From JBFWQM01 sp050249455 (GTDB taxonomy: Bacteria > Pseudomonadota > Alphaproteobacteria > MPNO01 > VGEU01): DNA of 15,792 nt. Below, one piece after another: positions 5,771 through 13,438 of the stretch. Each line of letters starts with the position of its first letter. Positions within the stretch are counted from its first letter, which is position 1. The position numbers were made by a program, and so were the translations under genes. The stretch is from contig JBFWQM010000119.1 of assembly GCA_050249455.1 (NCBI GenBank), positions 1-15,792 of the forward strand, written 5' to 3'. The notes under the pieces are model-generated. The model did no database searches. It was not told where the DNA came from and worked only from the letters and a program-made list of their open reading frames with translations.

Positions 5771-7330
5771 TCACCGCTGCAGCAGGGAATCCCGGAACAG
5801 GCGCTCGCCGCCGACGTCCTCGGCCCAGATGCGGCGGTGGGCCTCGGCAAGGTAGGGCTGGAAGCCGTCGACGCGCCGGGCGATCTCGGCATAGTCCTTC
5901 TGAAACTCGGGGATGACGGCGCGGATCTCGGCGAGCATGGCGGCCTCGTCCATCGTGGTGAGCCTGCCGTCGCGGATCACCACCTTGCCGCCGACGATGA
6001 CGGTGCGCACGCCGCGCCCGCCTTCGGTGTAGACAACCTGGCGCAGCGCGCTGTTCAGCGGCACGTAGGACGGATCGTCGAGGTCTATCAGTACAAGGTC
6101 GGCGAGGTGGCCGGGCGCGATGGCGCCGATCTCGTCCTCGCGCAGGATCGCGTGCGCGCCGCCCTTGGTCGCGGCGTGGAACGCGACCGGCGCCTGCTCC
6201 GGGCCGGGGTCGGGGTCGCTGACCGCGGCGATCAGGCAGAACAGCTTCATCGCCTGGAACATGTTCTGCGAATCGCTGCACGAGCAGTTGTCGCAGCCCA
6301 GCCCCATGCTGACCCCCGCGGCGGCCAGCGCGCGCACCGGCGGGATGCCGCTCTTGAGCTTCAGGTTGCTGAGCGGATTGATCACCACGTTGGTGCCGGT
6401 GCGGGCGAGCAGGTCGATCTCCTCCGGCAGCAGCCACACGCTGTGCGCCAGGTTGAGCCGCGGGCCCAGCATGCCCTCGCGCTCCAGCCGGCGGATCAGC
6501 GAGCCGCCGTGCTCCGGATATTCGCGGCGCGCCTGCAGCGCCATGCCCTTCGACTCGTAGATGTGGGAGAAGATCGGCAGGTTGTGCTTCTCCGACAGCT
6601 CGACGGTGCGCCGGACCATCGCGGGCGAGCAGCGCTCCGGCGCCGATGGCCCGAGCGCCCAGGTGATGCGCCCGCCGGCGAGCTCCTTGCCGACATAGGT
6701 GTCGACGAAGTGGCCGAGCTGGTCGATGCCGGCATCGGGCTCCGCCGCCGTGGTCAGGTGCTTGTGCAGCTCTGGCGGGAACACCTCGCGCCAGAACGGG
6801 ATGGTGTCGATGCCGCGGCGGTCGCCGTATTGCAGCGCCACCACCGCGCGCACGCCGATCTGCTCGTAGGCCTCGACCACCGCGGACAGGTGCTCCGGGT
6901 CGAACGGATAGAGCGTCACCATGTCCTGCACGGTGGTCATGCCCGAGCGCAGGCACTCCAGCGCGCCGACCAAGGTGCGGGCGCGGATCTCGGCGCGGCT
7001 GCGCTTTTTGTAGGCGGGCGGCAAGGCGAGGAGGCGCCAGGTCTCCAGCGGCGTCTCCTCCATCATCCCCTTGGCGAGCGTGTCGTGCGAATGGTAATGC
7101 GCGTTGACGAAGCCGGGGATCACCAGCTTGCCGGTGGCGTCCAGCACCTCCACCCCTGCGGCGGCCGGGCCGAGCGACGCCTTCAGGTCGCGGCCGATGC
7201 GCGCGATCCGACCGCCCTCGACCAGGATGTCCTGCACCGGCGGGTCGTGCGGCGCGTCGGGCGTCATCACGCGCCCGCCGGCGATCAGCATTCGGGGCGG
7301 CATTCCGGATGGGGTCGCGGGCTCGCTCAT
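5771..7330 (-). CDS. Amidohydrolase (cytosine deaminase / ATZ-TRZ-like metal-dependent hydrolase)
   Basis: A 519-residue protein. ATG 7330 is chosen because AGGAG lies 7 nt upstream on the minus strand; an in-frame ATG at 7372 has no such site. The domains are those of the amidohydrolase superfamily: an N-terminal beta-sandwich strip (MLIAGGRVMTPD..., VQDILVEGGRIARIG), then metal ligands H78-x-H80 in GFVNAHYHSHD, H256 (FSHIYES), H296 (LAHSVWL) and D347 (GLGCDNCSCSD). The C-terminal strip includes GAIAPGHLADLVLIDLDDPS and VRTVIVGGKVVIRDG. The family deaminates, dehalogenates or opens rings of N-heterocycles and related amides. The NPLSNLKLKSGIPPVRAL block fits the ATZ/TRZ branch. The substrate is unknown. 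It lies on the same strand as the cupin and luciferase-like genes but is separated from them by a 157-nt gap with REP units, so it may have its own promoter. Confidence 0.85.
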   Translation of the reverse strand: MSEPATPSGMPPRMLIAGGRVMTPDAPHDPPVQDILVEGGRIARIGRDLKASLGPAAAGVEVLDATGKLVIPGFVNAHYHSHDTLAKGMMEETPLETWRLLALPPAYKKRSRAEIRARTLVGALECLRSGMTTVQDMVTLYPFDPEHLSAVVEAYEQIGVRAVVALQYGDRRGIDTIPFWREVFPPELHKHLTTAAEPDAGIDQLGHFVDTYVGKELAGGRITWALGPSAPERCSPAMVRRTVELSEKHNLPIFSHIYESKGMALQARREYPEHGGSLIRRLEREGMLGPRLNLAHSVWLLPEEIDLLARTGTNVVINPLSNLKLKSGIPPVRALAAAGVSMGLGCDNCSCSDSQNMFQAMKLFCLIAAVSDPDPGPEQAPVAFHAATKGGAHAILREDEIGAIAPGHLADLVLIDLDDPSYVPLNSALRQVVYTEGGRGVRTVIVGGKVVIRDGRLTTMDEAAMLAEIRAVIPEFQKDYAEIARRVDGFQPYLAEAHRRIWAEDVGGERLFRDSLLQR

Positions 7331-7413
7331 GCATCGCTCCTGTCGTTGGCAGCGACAGTGTAGCGTCCGCAAGCGCGGCCGTCGTGCGGGACGGATGCCC
7401 GCGTCGTCGCTCC

Positions 7414-7473
7414 GTAGGGGCGGGTTTCAAACCCGCCCGCGGCGCCCAGGGCGGGTTTGAAACCCGCCCCTAC
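7414..7473. repeat. REP-like palindrome pair 2 (outward facing)
   Basis: Units at 7414-7438 and 7449-7473 are identical to those at 5653 and 5724, but with a spacer of only 10 nt. The two palindromes could also pair with each other to make one long stem. The pair sits between two co-directional minus-strand genes, 15 nt after the cupin stop, so it may insulate the amidohydrolase gene or stabilise the upstream mRNA. No T-run follows on the minus strand. Confidence 0.9.
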
Positions 7474-7487
7474 AGAACAATCCGATC

Positions 7488-8522
7488 CTACGCCTCCGTC
7501 TCCTCGCGCAGCAGGCCGACGCGGCGCAGCACGTCGCGGTCGGTGAACATGAAGAGGTGCGCGGTTTCGCTGGCGGCGCGGTGGCTGGTCCAGTTCCAGT
7601 ACGGCACCGTGAAGACGTCGTGCTTCTTCCACTCGATGGTGCGGTCACCGACCTGCGACACGCCCTCGCCGTCGACCGCCAGGCACACCGCGTTCGCGGT
7701 GGTGCGCATGCGCTGCGTCGGCTGGCCGCGGCCGAGGCGGGTGGCGTAGCAGTCCATCGTCGCCATCACCGGGCCGCCATCGACCGGGTTGGTGTAGTGG
7801 ATGCGCCGGCTGCCGTCATCGAGCGCCGGCGTCGCGTCGAGCGCCGCCATCACGCTGGTCCACGGATAGCGGAACAGCGGCGAATAGGGCGCTTCGCCCA
7901 GCGCGATGTCGGGCATGATGCCGGCCTGTGCGAACGCCGTCTCCGGAACGCCCGGCACGTTGCTGCGGTCGTAGAGGTCGGCGCCGTCGGCGAAGATTGC
8001 GCCCAGGTGCGCGGCGAGCGGCAGGTCGAGCGCGTCGAGCCAGACGACGCGCTGGCTGCCGTGGTTCATGTGTTCGTGCCACGCCCAGTTCGGCGTCAGG
8101 ATCAGGTCGCCGGCGTGCATCGGGCAGTGCTGGCCGTTGACCACCGTGGCGCCGCCCTCGCCCTCCATCACCAGGCGCATGGCGGAGGCGGTGTGGCGGT
8201 GCGGCCGCGCCTCCTCGCCCGGCTCCAGGATCTGGATGCCGGCGAACAGGTTGGTGGTGGTGACCACCTTGCCGCCGAAGTCGGGATTGATCAGCATCAG
8301 GACCCTGCGCTCGGCCTCCTTCATCGACACTTCGGCGCCGGCGCGCGCGATGAACGGCTGCAGGTCGGCCCACCGCCACAGCCACGGCCGGTCGGGCGAC
8401 TTCGGCTCGGGCACCAGCACCTTGTGATAGCGGTCCCACAGCGGCTGGACCGCCTGCTTCTCCATCGCCGCCAGGAAGTCCGGCGCGACGGGCGCGCCTG
8501 GCGCGTGTGCGGGGCTTGCCAT
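7488..8522 (-). CDS. Gentisate 1,2-dioxygenase-like bicupin
   Basis: A 344-residue protein, the usual gentisate dioxygenase length. ATG 8522 is preceded by GGAGG at 8-nt spacing. The first cupin (about 90-165) has the family pattern GIQILEPGEEARPH108-R-H110-TASAMRLVMEG and GDLILTPNWAWH149-EH. H108, H110 and H149 are the expected Fe(II) ligands, with spacing matching the E. coli enzyme as I recall it. The second cupin (about 270-335) contains TQRMRTTANAVCLAVDGEG and VPYWNWTSHRA. The enzyme class opens the ring of gentisate or related 1,4-hydroxylated aromatics (salicylate, 1-hydroxy-2-naphthoate) using O2. It is probably in one operon with the luciferase-like gene (14-nt gap), which could supply the hydroxylated substrate. 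The usual maleylpyruvate isomerase is not adjacent, so the exact substrate remains open. Confidence 0.83.
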   Translation of the reverse strand: MASPAHAPGAPVAPDFLAAMEKQAVQPLWDRYHKVLVPEPKSPDRPWLWRWADLQPFIARAGAEVSMKEAERRVLMLINPDFGGKVVTTTNLFAGIQILEPGEEARPHRHTASAMRLVMEGEGGATVVNGQHCPMHAGDLILTPNWAWHEHMNHGSQRVVWLDALDLPLAAHLGAIFADGADLYDRSNVPGVPETAFAQAGIMPDIALGEAPYSPLFRYPWTSVMAALDATPALDDGSRRIHYTNPVDGGPVMATMDCYATRLGRGQPTQRMRTTANAVCLAVDGEGVSQVGDRTIEWKKHDVFTVPYWNWTSHRAASETAHLFMFTDRDVLRRVGLLREETEA

Positions 8523-8536
8523 GTCGGTTCCTCCGG

Positions 8537-9613
8537 TCAGGCGGCGCGCATCGCGGACTTCCGCGCGAAATGCGGGATGACCGTGCTGCCGAACAGCTTC
8601 ATCGACGCCGCGGCGTCGTCGTAGCCGATGGTGTTGAAGTTGACCTGCATCGAGGCGATCTCGAACGGGCCGTTGAGCGCGACGAAGGCTTCGATCTGGT
8701 CGACGATCTCCTTCGGCGTGCCGACCCAGGCGGCGCCGGAGGCGACCTGGCTATCGAAGCTCTCCTGGTCCAGGAGCGCGATCACCTTGTCGTAGCCGGC
8801 GTAGTCCTTCGACGCCGTGCCCTTGACCCAGTGCGACGCGGCGCCGACCAGCGACTTCAGGTAGCGGTTGAGCGGGTCCTTGGCGATGCGCACCGCGGTG
8901 TCGTGGTCCTCGTGGCAGAACATGTGGAAGGCGAGCATCACGCGGCCGTTGCCGGGATGGCCGGCGGCCTTCCACGCGTCGCGGTAGATGCCCACCAGCT
9001 CCTTCATCTTCCCGCGCGCCATCGGGATCGCCATGATCGAGTGGCCGAGCTTGCCCGCCTTCTCGAACGACGCCGGCGTGCCGAGCGCCGCGACCCAGAT
9101 CGGCGGCCGCGGCTGCTGCGTCGGGCGCGGCAGCGAGGTCACGTTCTCGAAGCGGTGGAATTTGCCGATGCTGGTGACGTTCTCCTGCTCCAGCAGCAGG
9201 CGCACCTGCTCCAGCCCCTCGTCGAACCGCTCGACGCTGTCGTCCAGGCTGACGCCGAAGGCGGTGAACTCGTGCGGCAGGAAGGCGCGCGCGAAGCCGA
9301 GTTCCAGCCGCCCGCCGGAGATCGCGTCCAGCATGCCGGCCTCGCCCGCGATCTTGAGCGGGTGGTTGAATGCCGGCAGCACCGCGCCGACCGCGAGCCG
9401 CGCGTTCTTCGTGCGCGCCGCGGCGGCGGCCAGGAAAAGCAGCGGGTTGGGCGTGTAGCCGCCATAGGGCAGGAAGTAGTGCTCCACCGTGCGGACGCTG
9501 GTGTAGCCGTAGGGATCGCATAGCTCGACCAGCTTCAGCGATTCCGCGAAATATTGGTCCGCGGGCTTCTGCTGCGGTCCCACGTCGGGAAAGAACTGGA
9601 TGCCGAACTCCAT
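8537..9613 (-). CDS. LLM-class flavin-dependent oxidoreductase (luciferase-like monooxygenase)
   Basis: A 358-residue TIM-barrel flavoprotein. ATG 9613 is preceded by GGAGG (9622-9626 on the plus map) at 8-nt spacing. It starts MEFGIQFFPDVGPQQKPADQYFAESL. It carries typical luciferase-like blocks: YTSVRTVEHYF, LAVGAVLPAFNHPLKIAGEAGMLDAISGGRLELGFARAF, SLDDSVERFDEGLEQVRLLL, PPIWVAALGTPASFEKAGKLG and WVGTPKEIVDQIEAF. Members use FMNH2 supplied by a partner reductase to insert oxygen into aldehydes, ketones, amines or sulfonates. No flavin reductase gene is adjacent. It is first in the operon with the gentisate-dioxygenase-like cupin, and a predicted FNR-family controlled promoter lies upstream. 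The family is clear; the substrate is unknown. Confidence 0.87.
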   Translation of the reverse strand: MEFGIQFFPDVGPQQKPADQYFAESLKLVELCDPYGYTSVRTVEHYFLPYGGYTPNPLLFLAAAAARTKNARLAVGAVLPAFNHPLKIAGEAGMLDAISGGRLELGFARAFLPHEFTAFGVSLDDSVERFDEGLEQVRLLLEQENVTSIGKFHRFENVTSLPRPTQQPRPPIWVAALGTPASFEKAGKLGHSIMAIPMARGKMKELVGIYRDAWKAAGHPGNGRVMLAFHMFCHEDHDTAVRIAKDPLNRYLKSLVGAASHWVKGTASKDYAGYDKVIALLDQESFDSQVASGAAWVGTPKEIVDQIEAFVALNGPFEIASMQVNFNTIGYDDAAASMKLFGSTVIPHFARKSAMRAA

Positions 9614-9647
9614 GGCGGTCGCCTCCGGTTTGTTCGTCCGTACACAG

Positions 9648-9689
9648 AGTATTCCGCCGCCCGCCGCATCCGTGCTTGATCCAGATCAA
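9648..9689 (-). promoter_or_regulatory. FNR/FixK-type box with a class II promoter for the LLM-cupin operon
   Basis: TTGAT-CCAG-ATCAA at 9676-9689 matches the FNR consensus TTGAT-N4-ATCAA in all ten fixed bases. On the minus strand a -10-like AATACT (9653 to 9648) places the start near 9641, so the box centre (9682.5) lies at -41.5, the class II activator position. The leader would be about 28 nt and contains GGAGG. The box is symmetric and could also act on the divergent receptor gene. Confidence 0.65.
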
Positions 9690-9737
9690 CCCCAGGCAGC
9701 AGTGCGACAACCTGGCACACGCCGGGGCGTGGTCAGG

Positions 9738-9766
9738 TTGACATCGCCGCCCTGCCGCCGCAGCAT
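9738..9766 (+). promoter_or_regulatory. Possible promoter for the solute receptor gene
   Basis: A perfect -35 TTGACA (9738-9743) is followed after 17 nt by CAGCAT (9761-9766), only 3 of 6 for a -10. The start would be near 9773, about 65 nt before GTG 9838. An inverted repeat, CCAGG...CCTGG, lies upstream at about 9692-9715. Confidence 0.3.
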
Positions 9767-9837
9767 CAGGCCAGAACCCGCCGCGCGGCCACGCAAGCCG
9801 CGCCGAATCCAAGAGTTCAATCAAGGGGGAGGCGACG

Positions 9838-10833
9838 GTGACAGGACATTCCCGAAGGGTCCATCGTGCGCTCGCCGTCGTGGCCGCTCTCGCCGCATTC
9901 GCCTGTCCCGCGTCCGGGGCATGGGCGGAGGAATGGCCGTCCAAGCCGGTCAAGATCGTCATCCCGTTCCCGCCGGGCGGGGCGACCGACGTGCTGGGGC
10001 GGGTCGTCGCCGACAAGCTGGGGCCGCTTCTCGGCCAGCCGGCGGTGATCGAGAACAAGCCGGGCGCCGGCGGCAACCTTGCAGCCGCGCTGGTCGCCAA
10101 GGCGCCGGCCGACGGCTACACCGTCATGGTGGCGAGCAACCCCGGCTTCACCACCGGGCCGGCGCTGACCAAGGAGCCGGGCTACGACGCCGTGAAGGAC
10201 TTCGACGCCATCACCATGCTGGCGACGCAGTCGATGCTGCTGGCGCTGCACCCCAGCCTGGCGCCCGACACGCTGAAGGATTTCGTCGCCTACGTGAAGG
10301 CCAACCCGGGCAAGCTCAACTACGCGACGCCCGGCATCGGCACGCCGCATCACCTGGCGATGGAGATGTTCAAGCTCGCCGCCGGACTCGACATCGTTCA
10401 CGTGCCCTATCGCGGCGGCGGACCGGCGACCCAGGCGGTGGTCGCCGGGCAGGTGACGGTGATGTTCGGCAGCAACGTCATCGTCGGCCCGCACCGCAAG
10501 ACCGGGGCGCTGAAGGCGATCGCCGCGTCGGGCGCGCAGCGGGTGACGCAGGCGCCCGACGTGCCGACCATCGCCGAGCTCGGCTACCCCGGCTTCGACG
10601 TGACATCGTGGTTCGGCCTGATCGGCCCGGCCGGCATGCCGCCGGCCGCGGTGGCGCGGCTCGCCAAGGACACCAAGGCGGTGCTCGCCATGCCCGAGGT
10701 GAAGGAGAAGCTGCTGGGCACCGGCTTCGACCTGGCGCCGGAGATGACGACCGCGGCGTTCGGCACGCAGATGAAGAAGGACGTCGCCGAATGGGCCAAG
10801 GCGATCAAGGACGCGAAGATCGAGCCGCAATGA
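9838..10833 (+). CDS. Tripartite tricarboxylate transporter (Bug-type) substrate-binding protein
   Basis: A 331-residue protein starting at GTG 9838, with a strong GGGGGAGG site 5-7 nt upstream. It has a signal peptide with an Arg-rich start, a hydrophobic core (about 11-28) and likely cleavage after AWA (residue 30). The mature protein begins EEWPSKPVKIVIPFPPGGATD, the hallmark of Bug receptors. It continues with VIENKPGAGGNLAA, DGYTVMVAS, LNYATPGIGTPHHLAMEMFK, IVHVPYRGGGPATQAVVAGQV, APDVPTIAELGYPGFDVTSWFG and LIGPAGMPPAAVARL. It should bind an organic acid or related compound in the periplasm. No TctA/TctB membrane partner is in the window, which is common for Bug proteins. It lies 43 nt upstream of a ThDP enzyme on the same strand, which may act on the imported compound. 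Confidence 0.92.
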   Translation: MTGHSRRVHRALAVVAALAAFACPASGAWAEEWPSKPVKIVIPFPPGGATDVLGRVVADKLGPLLGQPAVIENKPGAGGNLAAALVAKAPADGYTVMVASNPGFTTGPALTKEPGYDAVKDFDAITMLATQSMLLALHPSLAPDTLKDFVAYVKANPGKLNYATPGIGTPHHLAMEMFKLAAGLDIVHVPYRGGGPATQAVVAGQVTVMFGSNVIVGPHRKTGALKAIAASGAQRVTQAPDVPTIAELGYPGFDVTSWFGLIGPAGMPPAAVARLAKDTKAVLAMPEVKEKLLGTGFDLAPEMTTAAFGTQMKKDVAEWAKAIKDAKIEPQ

Positions 10834-10876
10834 GCCGCGCGGCCGCACCGGCACTTCCAGTCAGGAGCAATCATCG

Positions 10877-12574
10877 ATGAAGAACTACATGGACGGCGGC
10901 GAGGCGATCATGCAGGGGTTCCGCGCCCTTGGGGTCGACTACATCATGTCCTCGCCGGGGTCCGAATGGGGCTCGGTGTGGGAGGCGCTGGCGCGCCAGA
11001 AGGTGACCAATTCGCCCGGCCCGGAATACCTGAGCTGCTGGCACGAGACGCTCGCCGCCGACATGGCGATCGGCTACACGATGGTGACCGGCAAGATGCA
11101 GGTCGTGATGCTGCACGCCGGCGTCGGGCTGCTGCAGGGCTCGATGGGCATCCATGCCGCGCACATCCAGAACATCCCGATGCTGGTGCTGTCGGGCGAA
11201 TCGCTCAGCTATGGCGAGCAGGAAGGGTTCGAGCCGGGCCAGCAGTGGTACCAGAACCTCTCGGTCGTCGGCGGGCCGCACCGGCTGGTGGAGCCCTACG
11301 TCAAGTGGTCGGGCCAGGCACCGTCGATCGAGACGCTGTACCAGACCGTGGTGCGCGGCGGCCAGATGGCGCAGCGCACGCCGATGGGCCCGGTCTACGT
11401 CAACGTGCCGATCGAGACCATGCTGAAGGAATGGACGCCGCCGCTGCGCGCCGAGACGGTGAAGCCGGCGACGCCGCCGCGCGCGCCGGTCGCCGACATC
11501 GAGCGCGTCGCGGAGATGCTGGTGAAGGCGAAGAACCCGGTCATCACCACCGAGGCGGCGGGCCGCCAGCCGGAAGGCTACGCCGCGCTGCGTGCGCTGG
11601 CGGAGGCGCTGGCGATCCCCGTCATCGAAACGCCATCGTCGATCTTCTCCAGCTTCGACAAGGCGCATCCGCTGCACCAGGGGCCTGCCTTCAAGCCGTT
11701 CTTCGACACCGCCGACGTGATCCTGGTGGTGCGCAGCCGCGCGCCATGGTACCCGCCGAAGAACCGGCCGCCCAATGCGACCATCGTGGTGATCGACGAA
11801 AACCCGTACCGCCATCACATGGTCTACCAGAACCTGCACGCCGACGAGTTGCTGGAAGGCGACGCGGTGTTCACGCTGGAGACTCTGGCCGCGGCGGTAA
11901 AGGCCGCCAAGGTCGATCCCGCATCGGTCGCCGACCGTCTGGCGCGCCACACCGCCGCGCACAAGAAGCTCGACGACTCCCGGCTGACGGCGGTGGAGGA
12001 CGCGAAGAAGAAGCGGCCGATCGATCCGGTGTGGCTGTGCGCGGCGATGGCAGAAGCGCTGCCGCAGGACACCATCTATGTCGACGAGACGGTGACCCAC
12101 CGCGGCATCGTCGAGACGCATCTGCGCAACAAGGGCGCGTCGAGCTTCCTCAAGGTGCGCGGCGGCCTCGGCCAGGGGCTCGGCCACGCGATCGGCGCCA
12201 AGCTGGCGGCGCGCCACCGCGCCGTGGTGTCGATGGTCGGCGACGGCACGTTCCTCTACAACCCCGTTGTGCAGAGCCTCGGCTATGCGGCGAACGCCAA
12301 CCTGCCGATCATCATCGTCGTGTTCAACAACAACGAGTACACGGCGATGCGCGAGAACCACCTCGACTACTACCCTGACGGCGTGTCGAAGCAGCACGGC
12401 ATCTATTACGGCGCCCCGGTCAACGGTCCCGACTATTCCGTACTCGGCGCCCCGTTCGGCGGCTGGGGCCGCAAGGTCGACGACCCCAACGAGCTGGTGT
12501 CCGCGCTGCGCGACGCCCACGCCGCGACCAAGGAAGGCCGCACCGCGATCCTCAACGTGGTGCTGAACCGATAG
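10877..12574 (+). CDS. Thiamine-diphosphate-dependent enzyme (acetolactate synthase / 2-oxoacid decarboxylase-like)
   Basis: A 565-residue protein. ATG 10877 is preceded by GGAG (10863-10866). It shows the three-domain layout of the POX/ALS family. The N-terminal Pyr domain has DGGEAIMQGFRALGVDYIMSSPGS and the cofactor-activating E57 in SCWHETLAADMA. The central domain spans about 195-340. The PP domain has G455-D-G457-TFLYN and, 26 residues later, FNNNEYTAM, the GDG-x26-NN motif binding Mg-ThDP. Members decarboxylate or ligate 2-oxo acids or thioester analogues. No ALS small subunit is next to it, and its pairing with a TTT receptor suggests a catabolic rather than a branched-chain amino acid role (inference). 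Its C-terminus is followed by a hairpin terminator. Confidence 0.88.
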   Translation: MKNYMDGGEAIMQGFRALGVDYIMSSPGSEWGSVWEALARQKVTNSPGPEYLSCWHETLAADMAIGYTMVTGKMQVVMLHAGVGLLQGSMGIHAAHIQNIPMLVLSGESLSYGEQEGFEPGQQWYQNLSVVGGPHRLVEPYVKWSGQAPSIETLYQTVVRGGQMAQRTPMGPVYVNVPIETMLKEWTPPLRAETVKPATPPRAPVADIERVAEMLVKAKNPVITTEAAGRQPEGYAALRALAEALAIPVIETPSSIFSSFDKAHPLHQGPAFKPFFDTADVILVVRSRAPWYPPKNRPPNATIVVIDENPYRHHMVYQNLHADELLEGDAVFTLETLAAAVKAAKVDPASVADRLARHTAAHKKLDDSRLTAVEDAKKKRPIDPVWLCAAMAEALPQDTIYVDETVTHRGIVETHLRNKGASSFLKVRGGLGQGLGHAIGAKLAARHRAVVSMVGDGTFLYNPVVQSLGYAANANLPIIIVVFNNNEYTAMRENHLDYYPDGVSKQHGIYYGAPVNGPDYSVLGAPFGGWGRKVDDPNELVSALRDAHAATKEGRTAILNVVLNR

Positions 12575-12602
12575 CCGACGAAACGGCCGGAAAGACGTTC
12601 GT

Positions 12603-12633
12603 GTAGGGGCGGGTCTCAGACCCGCCCTTTTTT
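12603..12633 (+). terminator. Intrinsic terminator of the receptor-ThDP operon
   Basis: The first unit of REP pair 3 forms a GGGCGGGTCT/AGACCCGCCC stem followed directly by six Ts (12628-12633), 29 nt after the ThDP gene stop. This is a canonical Rho-independent terminator built from a repeat element. Confidence 0.7.
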
Positions 12634-12683
12634 GGCCGGCACCGATGTGCGGATGGACGGGCGGGCCTGAGACCCGCCCCTAC
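12603..12683. repeat. REP-like palindrome pair 3 (sequence variant)
   Basis: Units at 12603-12627 and 12659-12683 have the same GTAGGGGCGGG end as pairs 1 and 2, but the core is GGGTCTCAGACCC instead of GGGTTTCAAACCC. In unit one both sides of the palindrome changed together, preserving pairing. Unit two has a single further change (GGGCCTGAGACCC), which leaves one C-A mismatch on this strand and a G-U pair in RNA from the other. The spacer is 31 nt. The pair lies between convergent gene ends. Confidence 0.88.
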
Positions 12684-12714
12684 AAAAAAGCCGTGTTGAT
12701 CGGTGCAAACGAGG

Positions 12715-13428
12715 CTACTCGTCCAGCTCCTTATAGTGCCGGAACAGGCCCATCTGGTTGAATGGGATGCGGCGGTCGGAGGCGAGGTAGTCGGCGACCG
12801 CCGGCCGTTCGGCGACCCGGTCGTGCAGCGCGATCACCTTGGGGTGCTTGCGCGCCACCCGCTTCATCGCGTTGGGAAAGGCGAAGGCGAGGCCGGCGAC
12901 CGCCTGGAACAGCGACAGGTCCGCGTAGGTCAGCCGCGCGCCGACCAGATGCGTTCCCTTGCCGTTGCGCGCCAGCACGCGCTCGAAGTAGCCGAGATAT
13001 TTCGGCATCCGGTTGGCGGTGAAATCGGCGGCCCGGCGCTTGGCCTCGCGCTTCTGGTCCTCGTAGTAGAGGCCCGACGCGATCGGGTGGTGGGTATCGT
13101 GCGCCTCGTCGACGAAGTCGGCGATGGTGAGCTGGAGCTGGTGCACCCACAGCCGGCCCGCCTCGTTGGCCGGCGCAAGGCCGTGTCGGCCGCCGAGATA
13201 GAGCAGGATGTTCGGCGTCTGGCCGATCGTCAGCTTGCCGGCGCGAAGGAAAGGCGGCGCCAGGGTCGGGCGCGCCTCGCGCGCGTTGCCCATCGCGCGC
13301 AGCAGCGCCGGCACGCCGCCGCGGCCGCGCGCGACGTCGACATAGTCCGCCTCGGCCGCTTCCAGCGCCAAGCGGACGAATTCGCCGCGTCCCTGGATCT
13401 CCGGCCAGTAGAAAAGCTCGTAGCGCAT
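12715..13428 (-). CDS. Glutathione S-transferase family protein
   Basis: A 237-residue protein starting at ATG 13428, 10 nt after the upstream AhpD-like gene. The thioredoxin-fold N-terminal domain starts MRYELFYWPEIQGRGEFVRLAL. Tyr7 sits where the catalytic Tyr of alpha/mu/sigma-type GSTs lies, and QGRGEFVRL matches their RGRAExIR block. APPF (around 57-60) supplies the cis-Pro region, and Q70-T71-PNILLYL is the glutathione gamma-glutamyl binding segment. The helical C-terminal domain includes LTYADLSLFQAVAGL, the conserved N-capping/hydrophobic staple region. It likely conjugates or isomerises an electrophilic intermediate made by the operon (inference). It is the last gene of the five-gene minus-strand operon. 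Confidence 0.85.
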   Translation of the reverse strand: MRYELFYWPEIQGRGEFVRLALEAAEADYVDVARGRGGVPALLRAMGNAREARPTLAPPFLRAGKLTIGQTPNILLYLGGRHGLAPANEAGRLWVHQLQLTIADFVDEAHDTHHPIASGLYYEDQKREAKRRAADFTANRMPKYLGYFERVLARNGKGTHLVGARLTYADLSLFQAVAGLAFAFPNAMKRVARKHPKVIALHDRVAERPAVADYLASDRRIPFNQMGLFRHYKELDE

Positions 13429-13438
13429 CGGCGGCTCC

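Noticed and set aside
5699..7363. 554-residue open frame opposite the amidohydrolase
   Set aside because: It has shadow composition and runs through a REP unit, while the minus strand has all amidohydrolase metal ligands and a good RBS.
8286..8299. FNR-like TTGAT-N4-ATCAG site
   Set aside because: It lies inside the cupin coding region with one mismatch and no nearby start, so it is probably a chance match.
9712..9727. TGGCAC near 9714 as a sigma-54 promoter
   Set aside because: The -12 position reads GGGG instead of TTGC, so the invariant GC is missing.
10871..12520. 549-residue open frame antisense to the ThDP gene
   Set aside because: It has shadow composition (Arg/Val/His-rich) and no motifs, and it lies opposite a gene with intact catalytic motifs.
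5653..12683. CRISPR array
   Set aside because: The repeats are palindromic, occur as inverted pairs kilobases apart and lack regularly spaced spacers or cas genes.
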